Assembly (NCBI GenBank): GCA_023634235.1
Contig: JAMKCF010000019.1
Location: forward strand, 3,596,001-3,660,000
Origin: Pisaster brevispinus
Taxonomy: Eukaryota > Echinodermata > Asteroidea > Forcipulatida > Asteriidae
DNA length: 64,000 bases
Reading direction: 5' to 3'
Numbering within the stretch: the first letter of the stretch is position 1; each line of letters begins with the position of its first letter. Below are positions 27,701 to 42,700 of this stretch, in pieces. The notes beneath the pieces were generated by a model. The model saw only the letters and a program-made list of their open reading frames with translations. It had not been told where the DNA came from and did no database searches. The position numbers and the translations under genes were made by a program.

Positions 27701-30700
27701 GGCTGGATGTGAACCTCCTTCAGCAGGATAGCACTGGGCAAACTGATGGTCAGATTACACCAGGTCTCCTCTGGGTAGAAGTGATAGGACCAGGCCGCTG
27801 AGCGGGCCCTACGATGGGGCGCTGTGGGCTGGAGGAGAACCTCGGCCGGCTGGGCTGTGGGACTGCTGGAACTGATCACACCTGTCAAAAAAAACCAAAA
27901 AGGCCATGTCAGCATATAATGAGGATCCTGATAACAACAACGTGGCGTGTCGTGGCCGAGTGGATAAGAGCACCAGATTCAAGCTCTGGTGTTTCAGACT
28001 CAGCAAAGTGTGGGTTCGAGTCCCGGTCGTGACACTTGTGTCCTTAAGCATGACACTTAACCATGATTGCTTCGTAAAGTTAGGGAGGTAGTGCTTTCTG
28101 CTCTACCAGCCAGGCTTCTGATGGATGATACCCAAGCCTACATCCGTATGGACTGTAAGGGGGTAACCCTGTTTCAGCCCCAGGAGTAGGTGGCAACGGC
28201 CCCTGGAAAAATAGTTGATTGTAGCCCACACCTTGAAGTGGCCTTCAGGCCTTGTATGTCTGGCGACTTGCATAAAAAAAAACCCACCAACAACAACAAC
28301 ATGAACACAAGAACGCAAATGTGTTTGGTCAAGAATGCTTTTTGAGTCTTTGTGCCTGACTAGAGGGATGATTTAAAAGTGCACAGATCTCAGCCAGGGT
28401 ATATTCTGAATATCTTGTGTAAGCACTAAAGGTACTATACAGGAATGGTGAGGATAAAAAAACACTATTGTTTAATTTTAGTCTGAAAGCTTACTGATTA
28501 TGAAGTTCATACTGGAACCATTTTTTTCTGCGAAATATTTGTCTCTGAAATGAAGTCACATTACGAGAAAATTGTATCTGAAAACCGCAACAGCTGGTAT
28601 CTGTTGTTACAACCAAAATGAAGGACAATGTGTTTACATGCAGAAACTTGTGCATGGTTTTTCACGATTTTCTCCTGACTCACATATGAATTACGCCCAA
28701 ATTTTAACAGGTTTGTTATTTCATGTTTATGGTTGATCACACAAAACGTGAACAATATCTACGACTGTTTTGTCAGCTCTACAAAACAAGTATAACACCT
28801 TTAAAACTAAGGTAGGTGGTAAGTACATCCAGATTGCGCTGCGATACTCAGGGATGTGACAGGCTGTTGAGAAAAAAACCTGAACTCTGAGCGCAAAGCG
28901 CAAAAGCATGCGAGCTCGAAAACTTGCGAGCATGAAGCCCAATATTAACATTTATCTTTGGTTTTAAAAGCCCTACTCTGCAATCTGGGGCGTTGTTACT
29001 TGGTTTTATCTTCATTTTTTTATGAATTTGAACTTTAAAAAAAAAAAAAAAAGGGCAAAAAAAAACACGGAATTCCGGTTAAAAATGGAGAAATCACATC
29101 CCTGGATACTTTGACAAATAACGCACACTAACTGATAGTCCTTTGAGTTTCAGAGTATAGTGATTCTATGGTGCATAGAACAGAAAGAACTAAAATGCAA
29201 ACAAAGCTGCAGACATTTTCAAACTTTTATTGACCCCTTACACCAACGTCCCATCGCTCACCATTTTGGAAGTCAATTGCACGTTAAAACATGGTGAGGC
29301 TATAAAAGCTGCCTCACTCCCCAAAATGGTGCAACCAAGATTATTATGATAATGGTATATAAGATAATTTGGGAAAAAAATAAACACGGCTGCCCCCAAA
29401 CAGCAAGTAATTTGGGCGGACTTACCGAATGGAGCAAAATTTGTCAGTCCTTCGGAGTTCTCAACTTCCGCGGTGGAGGCCGATGATGAGGAGGAACTGT
29501 TCGTCTTGTTCCATCGGGTTGAGGATGTGGAGTTCCTTAGGGACGTGCCGAGATGCTGCATGATGGAGGAGATGCTACTGGGTGAACTGTCTATAAAGCA
29601 GCGATTACTCGCTACCAGATTCCGGCAAACGAGCTGCACACCACCTGCAAAGCAGATACAATCCAGAAAAAGTCTTTACCAACAGAATATTCACTTCCTA
29701 TTTAGCCAATACCCGGGTGTCGCACTGCTGTTGCCCCTGTTGTCTGGTGTGACTTGCTGTTCTGCCTTAACAAGCCTTTTTTTATGAGGGGCGAGTATTT
29801 GTGGATAATTTTTTGTGGTAGGACGGCCTAGTAGTTACTCGTCCTAACTTAGGACTAGCCTTAAGTTTTTAATAACTCCTAGGACTAGTCCTAAGTTAGA
29901 ACTATCTTTGTGAAATCAACCCCTGGTCACCTGTTCCTCCTTGCCACTAACTGGCTTGGTATTTTTATACAGTTTTGTAAATTTGTGTATACTTTTTGTT
30001 TCTCAGTAATAGTTTTATTTTGTGGGATGACTTACAGTTGTTTTGCCAGTGTAAAGTGTAATTAAAAAAAAATTGACATAATTTGGAAGGCTAATCATCC
30101 TTACTTGCAGCTAAATTGCAAAGGCTACATCAACAACATGGTCGTTGTCAATGTCCTTTTCATTTTGCTACTCACCCATCTCATGGAACGACTGCAGTCC
30201 CCCTTCTGAGAAGAGTACCTTCATGATAAACCACAGCAGCGGCTCGGACAGGACACACGAGGGCCCGTTCTGACCTCCACCGTTGCCAAGCCCTCCCCCT
30301 AGGTAGGTCAACAGAGGGCGCAGCATCAGATCGACCGACGTCACCTTGGCGGCGATGGTGCAGAGCACCTGGAAGATGTTGTCGCCGACCGACACGGGAT
30401 CCATGGCGGAGGAGTTGAGATTGAGGAAGGATGCCATTTTGTTGCTGTTACAGTGACTTAAGGAGGAGAGTAAAAGCGGAATGGAGTCCCCCATTGTCAA
30501 GACGGCGTCTGCTATACATGGGGGTGCGGGCTCTGCAACCGGGGGAGTTGCAGACTCAGAGGAGCGTTCTTTATCGTCATCGCTGAGAGAGCTTGACCTT
30601 GGCTGAGGCTGTTGGGACGATGTCGATGCCGAGCTTATCTTACTGGAATCCGTCTCAAGGGGTGTATCTACGGGCTGTTGAGGCGATGGCATACCCAACG

Positions 30701-33700
30701 TCCTCCCCGGTAAGCCTTGCTGGAATCGTGCCGCAGCGTCCCGGTCTAGGGGGATCTTGACCAGCTGGTTGACCAGCTGCAACAGGTGGCACATCAGGAG
30801 ATCGCGGTTGGCCTCGCTGGTGTTGGACCGCACCTCGCCCGGCCGCAGCATGCTGGCGAAGAGTCCGCTGAAGCAGGAGTGGGCGTTGATGCTGCTGCTG
30901 GAGGACGTTGTGCTGGTACCCCCGCCGGCTGAGGCTGATGTGGTTGTGGACCAGTAGACTGATGGCATCTATGGTGTAGGTGATATTACTGACGTCGGCA
31001 TGGTTGTATGTCTGCTCGATCACAAACTCCATCATCCTCACCTGGGCATCCAGGGGACCAGTGCCAGTGTGGAATGCTCCTCTATACATACTACAAACAA
31101 ACAAGAAAATAACAAACAACATTGTCATGTCCTTTTTTTTAGTCTTCCTTCTACCTATAAACCCAGAGCCGTTTAGAAGAAAAACACACAGGCGAATGCC
31201 CACTGGGTTGTGCTGCATTTGGACCGAACATGGCGTCCAACAACCACGTGACCGAAGAACACTGGTACCTCTATGTCTCAACTCTCTAAATGTACGACTC
31301 TGTATAAACCCTGGGCCCTTTATTTACACCTAAACTGCCCTCTGTTGAAATCTGCCTGACAGTAAGTGCACCGATCATGGTTAAGGAGTGAAGTCAAAGG
31401 TAGCATGTGACCTGTGACATCACTTCAAATCCTATGCAAAATTCAATGCAGATCGCTCACTAGCAAACAGACACTTCCTATATTTGGTTCCGCCGTAATG
31501 ACAGAGGTCACATCCTCTATTGCTTCTACACCCTTTTCAAATTGTGTAACAAATAGTCCAAAGCATTGCTCTTCAGCTAAGATTCAAATACATACATGTA
31601 CAATTACACTGTTTAATAAAATGTCCAGTCACACTTACTGTGGCTCGGCCAGAATCTGTACCACCCTGAGTAGGAGGCTGTTCAAGTCGGGTGCATTAGT
31701 GGCTGGAGCAGAGGCTAGTCTTAGCTTTAGTCTGACTAGGAATTCATACATCGCCTGAGTGACAGTTGGGCCAACCTAAAGAAGACAACAACAACAACAA
31801 AACAGTCAATGTAAGTTTTCATCCGAAGATTAAATTTAACAAACTTAAGCAGCATGGCTGTGTGTGTACATCCATTAGGTTTCAAGTAGTAATAATAATA
31901 GTACGCAGTTTTTACGCAGCGCTTCATCACAATCGAGGGCGTCTCAAAGCGCTCACTAATTCTTTTCTTTTTATAAAGATCCAACCTCCTTGTAGAGCCA
32001 AAAAGCACAAACACCAAAAAGTTGTTTCTCATATTACAATACCTCATACATATTCATGATCTAGAGCCGATTTCGCACTGGTCCATTCACGATCACGTGC
32101 CAGATGTAACTTTTGCCGTTTACCAAGCAACATTCACGCACAGGGTAAATGCGCATGCGTAGTAGACGATCGCACGTGCAAGTATGAGAGTATAAAGAAA
32201 AACCCAAACTTATTGTTTGTCTATGGGTTTCCCACAAGTAAGCGCTAACAGCGTTTGTGTGTTCTACGGAAAATCTTGTTATTTATGGCTAATGTGGGTT
32301 AAAATCATCCACAAAGGACTTTTTATCTTGAGTTTACCTGTTGATAGTGCAGACTCCCTACCGGCCCATGCATGGTGCTACCAGACAAGAAATGTACCAG
32401 CACGGCGATCAGCGACCCATGGCTCAGGATGACCCCGGCGGCGCTCTGCGACTTCCCGTCAACCTCCGTCTTGCTGTTCACCAGCGCCAGCAGGCAGTGG
32501 AACGCAAGACACCACGTGTGGACGGGCAGGTTGACGTTCCAGGCGAGGGCGTGCAAGAGGCAGCCGATGGAGTCTGCGCTGAGGGTGACTACGGGTACTA
32601 GACTGGTGTCAAAGGCACCGTCTTGTTTGGACTCGTTCTCTTGGCCGACCTCGTTGAGAGTTAGCCAAAGCTTCAACAGAGCATCCAAGTGTACCTACAG
32701 GAAATGATCAATAGTTAGTTACATTTAGTCATATGGTACTCTTTCCAAATAAAGTGGAGCAGGGTTCGATTCCCAACAGAACCTGAAAAACATGATTGGC
32801 GATTTCAGTCTGACCGCATTCATACCCCCTCTTCCTTTCCATAAGTGACTTTGGTCGACCAAGATTTCACACAAATACCACTCAGGCCTCAGCACAACGA
32901 CCATTTTGTAGTTTTGTTCATGTTCACCCTCTATAGCCAAGCTTACAATGGTTGGAAAGAGAAAGATCAGATCTTTTCAATGGTGATAAAAAAATAAGAT
33001 TGCTATATTGCAATCTTTTCACCATTTTCAAAATGGAATGGTGAGAACCGATATGCCAGAACGCCTATAGAAAGCTGTATTCTTGTGAACCTGTGCTTCA
33101 GTTTTCAGATTACACTTTAACAGAAAAATTAGATCGATGACCTAGCTGTGTATTAACCGATCTCTCTGATTACCTGATTAGTCGGGAGTCTGGTGAACAG
33201 CTGATCAAAGCAGCTACTAAGCATCTTGCTGGATGTCATTGAGCCGCGACGAGGCAGGGCACTACACGCCTCCATGGTGGGGCCCATCTCCGGTGTGAAC
33301 GTCTCCTCCGATTTGGAGGGCGCTGCTTGTGGGGTAAGAGGGAGGGGTACTGTACCCATGAGGGTCTGGCTGACGTGATTGGCCTCCATTAGAGAAGTGA
33401 CCTGCACAGGGAAACGTGGAGAAAAAAAAGTTAGATATATCCCTTGATGAGCGGTCTAGTGTACCGGACACAAGTTCCGGGCCCAATTTCATAAAGCTGT
33501 TAAGCAGCAAAATTCTGATTGGCAAATTTCTTTACTTAGCAAGAAATGAGCGGGGTACCAGTGGCAACAATGTGAACTTGATGGAATGTTGGCTGGTAAC
33601 CTGTTTCTGCTAGGAAATATTTGTCTGTGCTAAGCAAGTTTTTGTGCTTACAGGCTATATGAAATTGGGCCCTGGTGTTGTCGGAGTGTGGATTCTGGTT

Positions 33701-36700
33701 CTTGTCTTGACGCTTGCATCCTAGAGCAAGACATTTAACCTTTGAAGGGCTGTTGGTCTCGTATTTTGTGTAATGCACGTCAAAGAACCCAGTGCGCTTA
33801 TCAATAAGAGAAGAGGTTTGCCCTGGTGTTTCTGGCATGGCTGTCTGCAGGATTGCACCACATCACCTAGTAAACCCTCACAAGGTGCTACATAATGGAC
33901 CTTATGCATTGGCGTCATCCAACCGCCATCTAATAGAGATAAAACGGTGGTGAAACAATTGAAGCCCACAGATTCGTACACGCGGCGTGCATGATTAGCC
34001 AATGAACAACCTCCTTTGGACCTCTAGGCGAGGGTGCCCTACTGAAATGACGTACGTCCACAAGGTCTATTGGAACGTAGCTCTTTGTACCTGCTGTAAA
34101 TGTGATGAGAACTTTGAGACGCCCATCGGGTATGATTAAACGCTATATAAGAACTACGTACTATTTTTTGGGTTTGGCTTAGCTCGGCTTGGGATTCTCG
34201 TAATTTACAAAGACCTAAAATATTTAGCACCTAAATAATCTAGCGGTTTTTTTTAAGATGTGAAGCCATTTTCTAGAGTAAAAATGGGATGATCGAGAGC
34301 CTATGATGGTTCAGTATCTTTATGACCTCTTGTGACCCTTGGCCTCTCAAGCCCTTGACCTTACCTTCAAATACCACTCTACTTGCATTTCCAGACCTTG
34401 CTCTAGCCTGGCATCCATTGCCATGGACACGTTTGGCATACAGGTTAGGGCTACCTTGGATGGGTCTCCGTTGTTGTTTCCAGCTTTGGTGAACCTGTTG
34501 GAGTAAGGAAAGGTATACCTGGTTAGAGGTTTGAAAGACTGAATGCAAGGAAAGCTTGTATAAAACCACTTCATATTTCACTCAATTCAATTCAATTCAA
34601 TTCAATTTATCATAAGCGTCACATTAAAAAAAACATGAGAACTGTTTTCCAGTGTGCATCTTAAATTAAAAACACATAGAGATATGTTTGTAAAACAGAT
34701 AAGAAGTACAAAATATTTAGGACAAATTACACAGTGACAGAATTTTCTACAGCCATCGAAAATTACAAGGGTGACGGCTGACGACCAACAAATAAAAACC
34801 ATCGAAAGTTAAAAGGAACAATTGAAAACACAAGAACAAAGGAGGCCTGAAACATCTTGAGTGGATGCCAGCAAACCAGGAAAAAGAAAGGGACAAAAAG
34901 CATGGAGGAATCTTTTGAAGTTAGAGTTGAATATGTGGTAAGCGTTATGCAGGAATGACATTCTGAAACGCTTAGTGTGGGTTCGTTGGGGGTGGAATTA
35001 TTCCCGATTTGTTGACAACCACCGAAGAATGAAGTGGATGGGTTGGATCTATGTCTAAAAGCTTAGAGATAATTGCCGATTCGAACATGCAACGCAAATC
35101 AAGATCAAATGCAAATGCAACCTGTTGAAAGGAACTTCGTGTTGTGGCCGAGCGGATAAGAGCACCGGACTCAAGCTCTGGTGTTTCTGATCAGCAGAGT
35201 GTGGGTTCGAGTCCCGGTCGTGACACTTGTGTCCTTAAGCAAGACACTTAACCATTATTGCTTTGTCCTTCGGATGGGACGTAAAGCCGTTGGTCCCGTG
35301 TGTTGTGTAACGCACGTAAAAGAACCCAGTGCACTTATCGTAAAGAGGAGGGGTCCGCCCCGGTATCCCTGGTTTGATTGGCAGCATATTGCGCCACAGC
35401 ACCTTGTAAACCATTACATGGTGCTATAAAGGATAAAGTCTCATACTTGAAAATGTAGCTCCAAATACCTTGCAGGAAAAAAATACTGAGTGCTTTGATA
35501 CGCCCCTAGGGGTGTGATATAGCGCTATGTAAGAACCAAGTATTATTATTATTATTGTTTGAGAACCCAATCCCCAAAGAATTTTCTGCATTCAACTTGT
35601 TAGTTGTCTTTACCTGCCGCCTTTCCGAATCATACCGCTACCCGTACTGCCAAACGGAATCATGGACTGGATGCCGCCGAACTTACAGGCCACCTTGTTG
35701 AAGTCTTGTAGTTTCTCGTGCCATATGTCGATGTCATCGTACTTAGTGGAGCCGTAGATCACATCCATGAACTGGAGGTCATAGGGGTCAGAGGGCGTCC
35801 CCGAGGAGAAGTCTGAGAGCTCGGGGTCACCCAACGGGTTCATTGGTTCTACAAAGGACGGAAACAAATTAATAATGATGGAATGGTTGCACTCATTATA
35901 ATGCAGTGTTGACGGCCAGAATGTAGAAAAAGTCCTTTTCTCAACCATTGTAGTTGCAGCCAACCGCTGTAGACAAAGCCGAAGATGCTCAATTCAGGCA
36001 TGGCTCAAGTCACAATATTTGATCTGGTTAAAGGGCAGTGAAATTTGGGGCTTTTAAAATCCATTCTGTGAGTCAGGAGAAAAAAGTGACAAACCATGCA
36101 CAATTTTTCAGCATGTAACCGCACTGTCCTTAATTTTGGTTGTAACAAATGAAATCAGCCGTTGCGTTTTTTGAAAAGGGTTTTAGATACAGTTTTCTCG
36201 AATGACTTCATTTCAGACAAAAATATTTCACAGAAAAAAATGGTTCTGGTACGAACTTCATCATCAGTAAGTTTTCAGACTACAAATAAACAATGCTTTT
36301 TATCCTCACCAATCCTGTATAATACCTATGAAGAAAATAAGAGAGTCTGAAAATAGTCATGCCTATAGAAACTGTCAAAAATGTGTTCTGTTGGAAAAAA
36401 CAAAATGGTAGAAGTGGCTACCTTCAAATCCTGCACAGTCATCTGTAGGTCCAATAGCTCCGCCTACAGCTTCCAGGTCCTCCTGGGTGGCATCTGTGTC
36501 CAGCTCCTCGTCAAGATCTGGCTCTTCTTGCCCCCCTACGGCTCCAAGAGACTCCAGCGTGAACGGAAACAGCTTCTCTCCTTATGGTTTAAGAAGAAAA
36601 CAAAATTAAGTTGTACTCAAAGTCTTAGGTAGGAAAGCAGCCGGGACTACTACGCTTAGTGGATCGAGCATGGCGTAGAATTTCATGCTAAGCAGAGTTA

Positions 36701-39700
36701 TCAAATTGGATCCTGCTTACTAAAAGTACTACCTTGGGAGGTAGGAAATTGGTCGGGACTACTACTTTTGCTTTAGTGGATCGAGGGCACTTCTCAATAC
36801 TAACTTCACTGCCGCAGAGTGTGTTATTAATTGGTCTCATTGTTTCAACTAGGAGAATGCAGCTTGTTTGAGATGCCTTTCTGATGAATTACCAAATGTT
36901 TTTCCCTGTCCTTTCATCACTATGGGGAAAACTCCACAAGACAAAAATTGAAATGAGAAGAAAACCTACCGGTACATAGTTTAAGATTTGAACTGCTTGA
37001 ATTTGGACAAGCACCTAAGAGAAGATTGATCTCACTTGTATTATGGGTAAGTATTCCTTAACACTCAACAGAATTGAGAGACATTATCAGACTGAAAGTC
37101 AACATTTGAAAAAAAATTTACAAAAACACAAGACCGCCGTACTTGTCCAGTCATGAGTTTACTGGCCCAAGGCTAAAATAACTGGCCTCTGGCCTGCAGT
37201 CCAGTGTCAATTCCCAGCCCTGCCATGCCCTTACCTTCCAATGTGTCTTGTAAGAAGTAGGTGATAGCCATGATGGCCCAGGGACCGCCCCACGATGACG
37301 TCCCTCTGTTATACTCGGTCCCCACACAGGGAGTGAGAAGCTGTATCAGCTGCTCGCTGGTTGCAATCTCCGAGAGAGAGATGGCTGGCCGCGTCGAGTT
37401 GGCCACTCTGGCCAAAACCTGCGGATGGAGGATTTATGTAAGGTTTTTGAGAATAAAGCAAGCACAACTATCGTTTTAATTCACAGGAAGGCAACTGCAG
37501 ATTGTCACCAAAGAAAGAGGAAAAGTCCCAGGCACTGCAAGACTTTTATTTTCCGTGGGACAGCTGAGAAACCAAAAACAAGGAACATGCAGACATTTTG
37601 TCTAGAAATCAAAATCACAAAAAATACTTTGATTATGTTTATTCTTTCATTCATTCATTCATTAATGGTGTGTTCTTTAAAAAACAAATTTCCCATAGCG
37701 ACCAAAGGTCGAATTACAGGAAAATATACAGGAAATACAAAATATAAAACGGCGATAGGCTTAAGGAAAAAAGATCTAAAATTGTTTATAAGGGGGAAGA
37801 AAACAAAAGTGTATGAAAAGTATCTGGTCGGCAACAGTTGTAAATTTCCAATAATGATGAATTTCTCGAATGAATTGGGAATCTGCTTGGGCAATGTAAA
37901 TGTCATGCAAGTAGACACTGGCTTGCCACAACTAGGGACAAGCAAAAACTTCCAGTACAAAGTGGTTTAAGACCCCATATATTCGTCAAAACAATGTTTT
38001 TCTCTTTTTAATTTAAATCAATGAATGCGTATCTGGAGAGACAGTTTTCTATGGAACTTTGGAACAAAACAAAAAAGAAGTACTTCGGTTGTTTAGTACT
38101 TTTTAGTAAATGTATGATAGAATGCTGAAAGAAAGACTCTGCTAGGGTCAAAACGTCAGGCCACTAACTAATTTTTTGCATTTATACCATAGGTCCTTTT
38201 GGTTGGTAAGCAGTTAGCAACAGCTAATACTATTTTTCAATAAAGAAATGAATTGGATTGTGTACATTTTTGAGTTGGGTATAATAATAACTAGAGCAGC
38301 GAAGCTGCCATGGCAAGCTGCCATGGCAGCTGGCGAGCTGCCGATCGCCCGATAGAAAAAATGAGACTTCAAACCTTGCAAGCAAAGAGGAAGAGGTCCG
38401 CATGGCAAGTGGAGTCCATGACAAGGAGTAGTTGCATCAGTCCCTGCACCACAGGGATGCACTTGTCCCTGGGTAGATTCACCTCAGGGAGGCGGATATC
38501 GGGCACCTCCGGCGGGTCTGTCAGCGTGCCCCGCGAGCGAATGTTGCGCTCGGTGTAGCGCCGGATGTGAAGAATGTCACGCAGGTGCTGAGGACAAGGA
38601 AAGTAGATAAATATAAGTTGATGGTGGAGATACAATCTAGTAAGGTTTGCAGTAACACCATGTACATGAGTAGGATTTGAAACTTTGCATGGTGGAGATA
38701 CAATCTAGTAAGGTTTGCAGTAACACCATGTACATGAGTAGGATTTGAAACTTTGCATGGTGGAGATACAATCTAGTAAGGTTTGCAGTAACACCATGTA
38801 CATGAGTAGGATTTGAAACTTTGCATGGTGGAGATACAATCTAGTAAGGTTTGCAGTAACACCATGTACATGAGTAGGATTTGAAACTTTGCATGGTGGA
38901 GATACAATCTAGTAAGGTTTGCAGTAACACCTTGTGCATGAGTAGGATTTGAAACTTTGCATGGTGGAGATACAATCTAGTAAGGTTTGCAGTAACACCA
39001 TGTACATGAGTAGGATTTGAAACTTTGCATGGTGGAGATACAATCTAGTAAGGTTTGCAGTAACACCATGTACATGAGTAGGATTTGAAACTTTGCATGC
39101 TGGAGATACAATCTAGTAAGGTTTGCAGTAACACCATGTACATGAGTAGGATTTGAAACTTTGCATGGTGGAGATACAATCTAGTAAGGTTTGCAGTTAC
39201 ACCATGTACATGAGTAGGATTTGAAACTTTGCATGGTGGAGATACAATCTAGTAAGCTTTGCAGTAACACCATGTACATGAGTAGGATTTAGGGGGGGAC
39301 ACCATGCCCAATGTCGAGCACCAAATGTTAAACACGGCTGAAGAAATAAATTGCCATACGGGAAAGAGTTACTATTGTATAGGATCACAAAGTTGTCTCC
39401 ATCAACCCAGACTTACCTTGGATACATGCAGCTGAAGTTTCTTCTTCAGATGGGCCTCCACTGCCGAGTCCGAGTCCTTGCCTCCTTCCGCCATCTTGAC
39501 TTGAATTGCTTTCTTCATACTCTGTTAAAGACACAAGGCACCAGGCTGGTGAAACTGCGCATCAGTGCGAAAAAGCGTTGTATCTCGATTTCTGCACAAA
39601 TTTCAAATCTCGCACGACTTATGCTCCGTGGGAAAAAAAAAGTCGTTTCTCTGCACATACTTGTTTTGTGTGTACATCCATGCAACTTAAAGCGACTTAC

Positions 39701-42700
39701 GGCTCCTCAACAATTTAAAACTGGCACTAAATGTGAGCGCTTTTTGAGGGAGATACAACATTTTTGCACAGCAACAGCGATATAGTGTATGTGCATGTAC
39801 ATGCTCTACTACATGATTTAAGTGAAGTTGATGACGGGAGTGTCCACCATGTGCCCTTTGGTCACATCTAAACCGCCCTCTATTGAAATCTGCCAGCGCC
39901 ATGCGCGCAATTCTTGTTTTGCATAAATTTGGTTGGAAGGGCCGCTTAGAGAGCATGAGATCTGAAGAAAAATCACAGCAATTTTTTTCCCCACCAGCTG
40001 AATTCAGAGAAAGTCTGACATTTCTAATCCCTTGGATTGCTACCTGGAGTTTGGCGAGCTGCTCCTTGTGCAGCAGCAGCTGTCGTTTCAACTTGTTGTG
40101 AATGCGGATCTGGTTGCTGGCCCGGTTACCCTGTGCGATAGGATTGTTTGCAACCTGAGGGGTGCTTGCCATGAAGTTCCAATGAGCACTGGCCGAGGAG
40201 GAACCTGAAGTTAAAGACAAACAGTCGACGTCAACTCATGTTAACAATTTAAAGTGGCAATAGACTGCGCAAGCCTCGCATGTTTTTTTATTTTTAATTT
40301 TTTTTATTTTTCTGAGAGATCGCCTAACATCAAAAGGCCACGGACGGCCACTCCAAGGTGAGGGCTACACTTAACTGATTTGGGCTGTCAACCCAGATCA
40401 ACTGTCACCAGGGGCACGTTGCCACCTACTCCTGGGTCTGAAACAGGGTGACCCCCTTCACAGTCCGTAAGGATGTAGGCATGGGTATCATCCACTAAGA
40501 ATCTAGCTGATAGAGCAGAATGCTCTACCTTCCCAACTTTTTACGAAAACAAGAAAACAACTTAAACGAAGACTATAAATTTCTATGAAACCAAATCTCC
40601 TTTTTAAACATATATTTATAAATACAGAATTCTTGACAACAATAATACCCATAGCAATTTGCAATAACGACAATTTTGATTTGTATACAATACAAATAAT
40701 TTGTTACAAATTAACACTAAAACAAAATTTAAACTTGGGACGAGGATGCTTATCTTTTGGAAACCTCATTTGCCGATCACGCCCGAATTTCTGCAACCAA
40801 ATAGGTTTAATGATAGCATGAACGTCAGTTCGGCATGAACGTCAAAGCAACCATTTTCCTTCCTCGTTCTGGGAGCATACTTACTTCGTTCTCTCTCCTT
40901 TGCTGAAGCTTTGGGGGTAGCGTTGGTGGCAGCAGCTGCAGCTCCTCCCACATCCTCCTGATCGTCACCGGAGTTACTCGCTGCCGTGGTATGGTCCAGG
41001 GTACGAGACAGGAACAATAGCACCCATCCAATCAAGGCCATATCCAGGGAACCTTCAAAATGCAACCATCAAACTAAACCTTTGGCAAGTTGGATTTGAA
41101 ACTTTGCATGGTGGAAGTATAACTAAGTAAGGTTTGCGGTAACACCATGTGGAAATCTCTTTTGAGTAGTGTTGGTTCTGGAAAAAAACGGTGGTTAACG
41201 ACTCAACGTTACGATCAGTATGCTCTGATCGTCTTCAGGAGAACTTTTGCAAGTTGGACATTTACATCACACTGACAGAATAAACAAAGTACATATACTT
41301 CAGAAGTGTAGGCCTAATCGATATCGAAACAGTTCCATCCCTTCTGTGGTTACAAACTATCAACATGTAACTTTCTGTTACCACCTTTCTCCTCGAACAG
41401 AAAATTTCACTGGACCAGAAATATTTGTACAAGAGCTAAGTACATTTCCTCCTCTTGTTATATTTTCTGGACCTTTAGAAGGATGTTTGAATTGGATTTG
41501 ATAAGTTTTTAAGTTTAATTATATGCACGTTACTCTTTAAAAGAACACGCTTGGCAAAACAAGAATGGTGTGTTGACAAACACAAATGCCTCACAGAGAT
41601 TAATCTCAATCTTTTTGAGTTATCACTCAGACAACATTTCTTTTGTTTTAGCCATAATGACCTTCACATTTGACCAAGGGGGTCCAAAAAACAACAGGTT
41701 TCTAGGAGATTCCAAGACCAATCCACACACCAAGTTTGGGATTGATATGCCCAGTCATTCTTGAGCTATCGCTCGGTCAATGATTGCACACACAGACACA
41801 CCAGGGCAAAGCAAACACTATATGCCCCTTCCACTTCCCCTGCAGGCCATGAAAATAGACTGTGAGTTTTCTCTTACGGCATTTTCCTGTACCCCTCCTC
41901 CTTTCTCCTTGTAGCCCTACCTTAAGTGGGCTGCTATGGCCTTGTGGTGTGCAACCATCATGGCATTTGTGGGTTCGAATCTCACCCGAGTAGCCTATGG
42001 ATATTGTTTCAACGTAGGACTCCGTAAAGCACTGAGTATACAGTACTTATCGCATATCGGTGCATGGGTGAAAAACCACCCCCAAACGCCCCACCCCCCT
42101 AAAATAGACTTACCACCAGCATGGACTGTGTCATTGATGAGCGGGGACAGCAGTTTGGCTAGCAGGATAATGAGACTTTCCAGTACACTGGCGGAATTGT
42201 TGGAAGCCAGTGACTTCTGGCCCAGGTAAGCAAGCAAGATGAACACTCTGAGCAGGGAAACACAAAAGAATCAGGAAAATTGCTTCATATAATAATTGTC
42301 CCATTGTTATAAATATTGCAACGCAACTGCTGCGAAGGAACTTGAATCTTGTCGGCTTTCTACTTTGGAAGTGAAAAATGTGAAGACATCTTCTTTAGAG
42401 TGCAGAGGTTAAATGGGTGATCAAATCAGAAATGTTACTTATATTAACCCTCCCACTGTCTGACCCTTCAATATCATCCACTGTGGTTTTGAATGATAGA
42501 TAAACTATGCCAGCCAGCAATATGATATCATGTAGTGAATGCATCTCCGCAGTTCACAGTCAACCCTACTACTGTCTGACCGTTCATTGTCATCACTATG
42601 GTTTTGAATAAACGATAACCCACGCCAGCCTGCACTATGATAACATATGCAGGCCTCGAAATAACCCACGGCACCCTCAGCAATTGCTGTGGTGCCCAGT

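Noticed and set aside
30895..30955. A tiny intron explaining the exon 34 frame change
   Set aside because: No GT-AG pair of plausible length keeps both conserved blocks; a single-base difference explains everything.
38620..39290. CRISPR-like array
   Set aside because: Repeats are contiguous with no unique spacers, and the sequence is eukaryotic intron.
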